Source of the DNA: Brucella pseudintermedia
Lineage (GTDB): Bacteria; Pseudomonadota; Alphaproteobacteria; Rhizobiales; Rhizobiaceae
Assembly: GCF_042697365.1 (NCBI RefSeq)
Contig: NZ_CP137605.1
Strand: one strand, 5' to 3'
Length of the DNA: 64,000 nucleotides
Position numbers and translations under genes: made by a program. The notes below the pieces were generated by a model. That model was not told the origin of the DNA. It searched no databases and saw only the letters and a list, made by a program, of their open reading frames with translations. The stretch's first letter is position 1, and every line of letters starts with the position of its first letter. This document shows positions 62,846 through 64,000 of this stretch, piece by piece.

Positions 62846-63820
62846 ATGAGGAAGACCATCGCCGCTCTGGCGACATTTGCCATTTTCGCTGCAACTTTCA
62901 CCGCACAGGCACAAAACTATCCTGAACGAACGATTACAATGATCGTGCCTTTCTCGGCAGGAGGGCCTACCGACACCGTGACGCGTCTTGTTGCGGAATC
63001 CATGTCCAAGGACCTCGGCCAACAGGTAATCGTCGAAAATGTCGGCGGCGCGGGCGGAACACTTGGCGCGGGGCGCGTCGCAACCGCCGATCCGGATGGC
63101 TATACGCTCCTGCTTCACCATATCGGCATGGCCACAAGCGCCACACTCTATCGCAAGCTTGCCTATGACACATTGAACGGCTTCGAATATGTCGGGCTGG
63201 TTACCGAAGTTCCGATGACCATCGTGGCGCGCAAGGATCTTGAGCCGACGGATTTAAAGGGACTGGTCGATTACGCCAAGGCCAACAAGGATACCGTAAC
63301 GGTCGCCAATGCCGGCATCGGCGCGGCCTCGCATCTTTGCGGGATGCTGTTCATGAGCGCGATTGAAACTCCGCTCGTCACGGTTCCCTATAAGGGAACC
63401 GGCCCGGCGATGACGGACCTGCTCGGCGGTCAGGTCGACATCATGTGTGACCAGACAACCAATACAACGAAGCAGATTCAGGCGGGCACGATCAAGGCTT
63501 ATGCGGTGACCTCGCCTGAACGTCTCGACGTGCTGAAAGACCTTCCCACAACCAAGGAAGCCGGGCTTGACGGCATGGAAGTGGGCATCTGGCACGGCAT
63601 TTATGCTCCCAAGGGAACCCCTGCCGAAATCACCGAACGGCTGTCGAAATCGCTCCAGTTGGCATTGAAAGACCCAAATGTTGTTGCCCGCTTCGCCGAA
63701 CTCGGCACAAAGCCGTCATCGGAATCCGATGCGACGCCTGCCGCGCTGAAGGCAAAGCTGGAATCCGAGGTCGCGCGCTGGAAACCCATCATCGAAGCTG
63801 CCGGACAATACGCGGACTAA
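62846..63820 (+). CDS. Tripartite tricarboxylate transporter solute-binding protein (TctC/Bug)
   Basis: A 324-residue periplasmic binding protein with a signal peptide (MRKTIAALATFAIFAATFTA, cleavage probably after QAQ). The mature start NYPERTITMIVPFSAGGPTD and the later VENVGGAGGTLGAGRVATAD with PDGYTLLLHH are Bug-family hallmarks of carboxylate-type ligand binding. GGAGG lies 6 bp before the ATG. TctB and TctA membrane subunits are expected downstream, outside the window. The ligand, a citrate-like or aromatic carboxylate, is unknown. Confidence 0.93.
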   Translation: MRKTIAALATFAIFAATFTAQAQNYPERTITMIVPFSAGGPTDTVTRLVAESMSKDLGQQVIVENVGGAGGTLGAGRVATADPDGYTLLLHHIGMATSATLYRKLAYDTLNGFEYVGLVTEVPMTIVARKDLEPTDLKGLVDYAKANKDTVTVANAGIGAASHLCGMLFMSAIETPLVTVPYKGTGPAMTDLLGGQVDIMCDQTTNTTKQIQAGTIKAYAVTSPERLDVLKDLPTTKEAGLDGMEVGIWHGIYAPKGTPAEITERLSKSLQLALKDPNVVARFAELGTKPSSESDATPAALKAKLESEVARWKPIIEAAGQYAD

Positions 63821-63981
63821 CCGTCCAGGCCTTCAATCAGGGTGCGCAATCTTGCGCGCCTTGACTGTCGTTTCCCTCAAGCTGCGCCTTGCAACCGCAG
63901 CCCTCGGGGTAGCTGGTCGAGTTCACATGCCGAGCCTCCGGCATAGCCCTTTCAACGGCAAATCCGAAAGATGATTAGCCC

Positions 63982-64000
63982 ATGAACGAGCCCTCAAGGA
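63982..64000 (+). CDS. Possible start of the next gene (tctB-like?), cut by window end
   Basis: ATG followed by codons for NEPSR runs open to the window edge. Its place after a TctC-type gene makes a tctB-like small permease subunit possible, but six codons cannot prove a gene. A GC-rich stem (GGTGCGC/GCGCGCC, near 63840-63860) lies between the two. Confidence 0.25.

Overview
The window looks like the chromosome of an alphaproteobacterium of the order Hyphomicrobiales (Rhizobiales), most likely the Brucella/Ochrobactrum group. This rests on moderately high GC, dense ATGA/TGATG-coupled operons, a DUF2865-type protein, a long alpha-2-macroglobulin next to pbpC, and a rhizobial-style ectoine gene set. 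The assignment is by gene content and style, not by a marker gene. No rRNA, tRNA, CRISPR array, insertion sequence or phage gene was found.

Region 1 (1-13.7 kb): the 3' part of a sensor histidine kinase, then an ectoine/hydroxyectoine catabolic locus. A leftward arm (Lrp-type regulator, doeC, doeD) and a rightward arm (eutB, eutC, doeA, doeB, ehuB, ehuC, ehuD, ehuA) diverge from about 4.6-4.9 kb. A MocR-type regulator (enuR) converges on the end of the rightward arm. Ectoine would be imported by EhuABCD, opened by DoeA, deacetylated by DoeB, transaminated by DoeD and oxidised to aspartate by DoeC. EutB and EutC would feed hydroxyectoine in, but their usual partner EutA is not in the window.

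Region 2 (13.9-22.9 kb): a LacI-family regulator, a leftward sugar ABC importer operon (binding protein, two permeases, ATPase) ending in a sugar-phosphate isomerase-like and a Gfo/Idh/MocA-like enzyme, and a separately terminated zinc alcohol dehydrogenase. Two TCTGTAACGTTACAGA-type operators lie exactly 200 bp apart upstream of the binding-protein gene.

Region 3 (23.1-32.9 kb): a DUF2865-like secreted protein, a small helix-turn-helix protein, a 33-residue single-span membrane peptide, a thioester-containing bacterial alpha-2-macroglobulin, and penicillin-binding protein 1C.

Region 4 (32.9-58.4 kb): the most interesting part, a surface-polysaccharide and type I secretion island of about 25 kb. 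The leftward side has an SGNH hydrolase, a secreted glycoside hydrolase-like protein, two tandem pyruvyl transferases, a GT2-GT4 fusion, a beta-rich unknown protein, a GT4 and a MarR regulator. The rightward side has a type I secretion ATPase, an adaptor, an RTX protein, then a seven-gene run of glycosyltransferases, a methyltransferase, a tail-anchored protein and a third pyruvyl transferase. The core order MarR / T1SS ATPase / HlyD / RTX / glycosyltransferases matches the regulatory and secretion core of the Sinorhizobium galactoglucan (EPS II; wggR-wgdA-wgdB-wgeA) locus. A TTCAAA-N-TTTGAA palindrome recurs before three of its transcription units. No initiating transferase, flippase, polymerase or outer-membrane exporter is present.

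Region 5 (58.4-64 kb): an AI-2E-type transporter, an HPP-CBS membrane protein, a TauE/SafE permease, a divergent LysR regulator broken by an in-frame TAA, and a TctC-type solute-binding protein whose partner genes would lie beyond the window.
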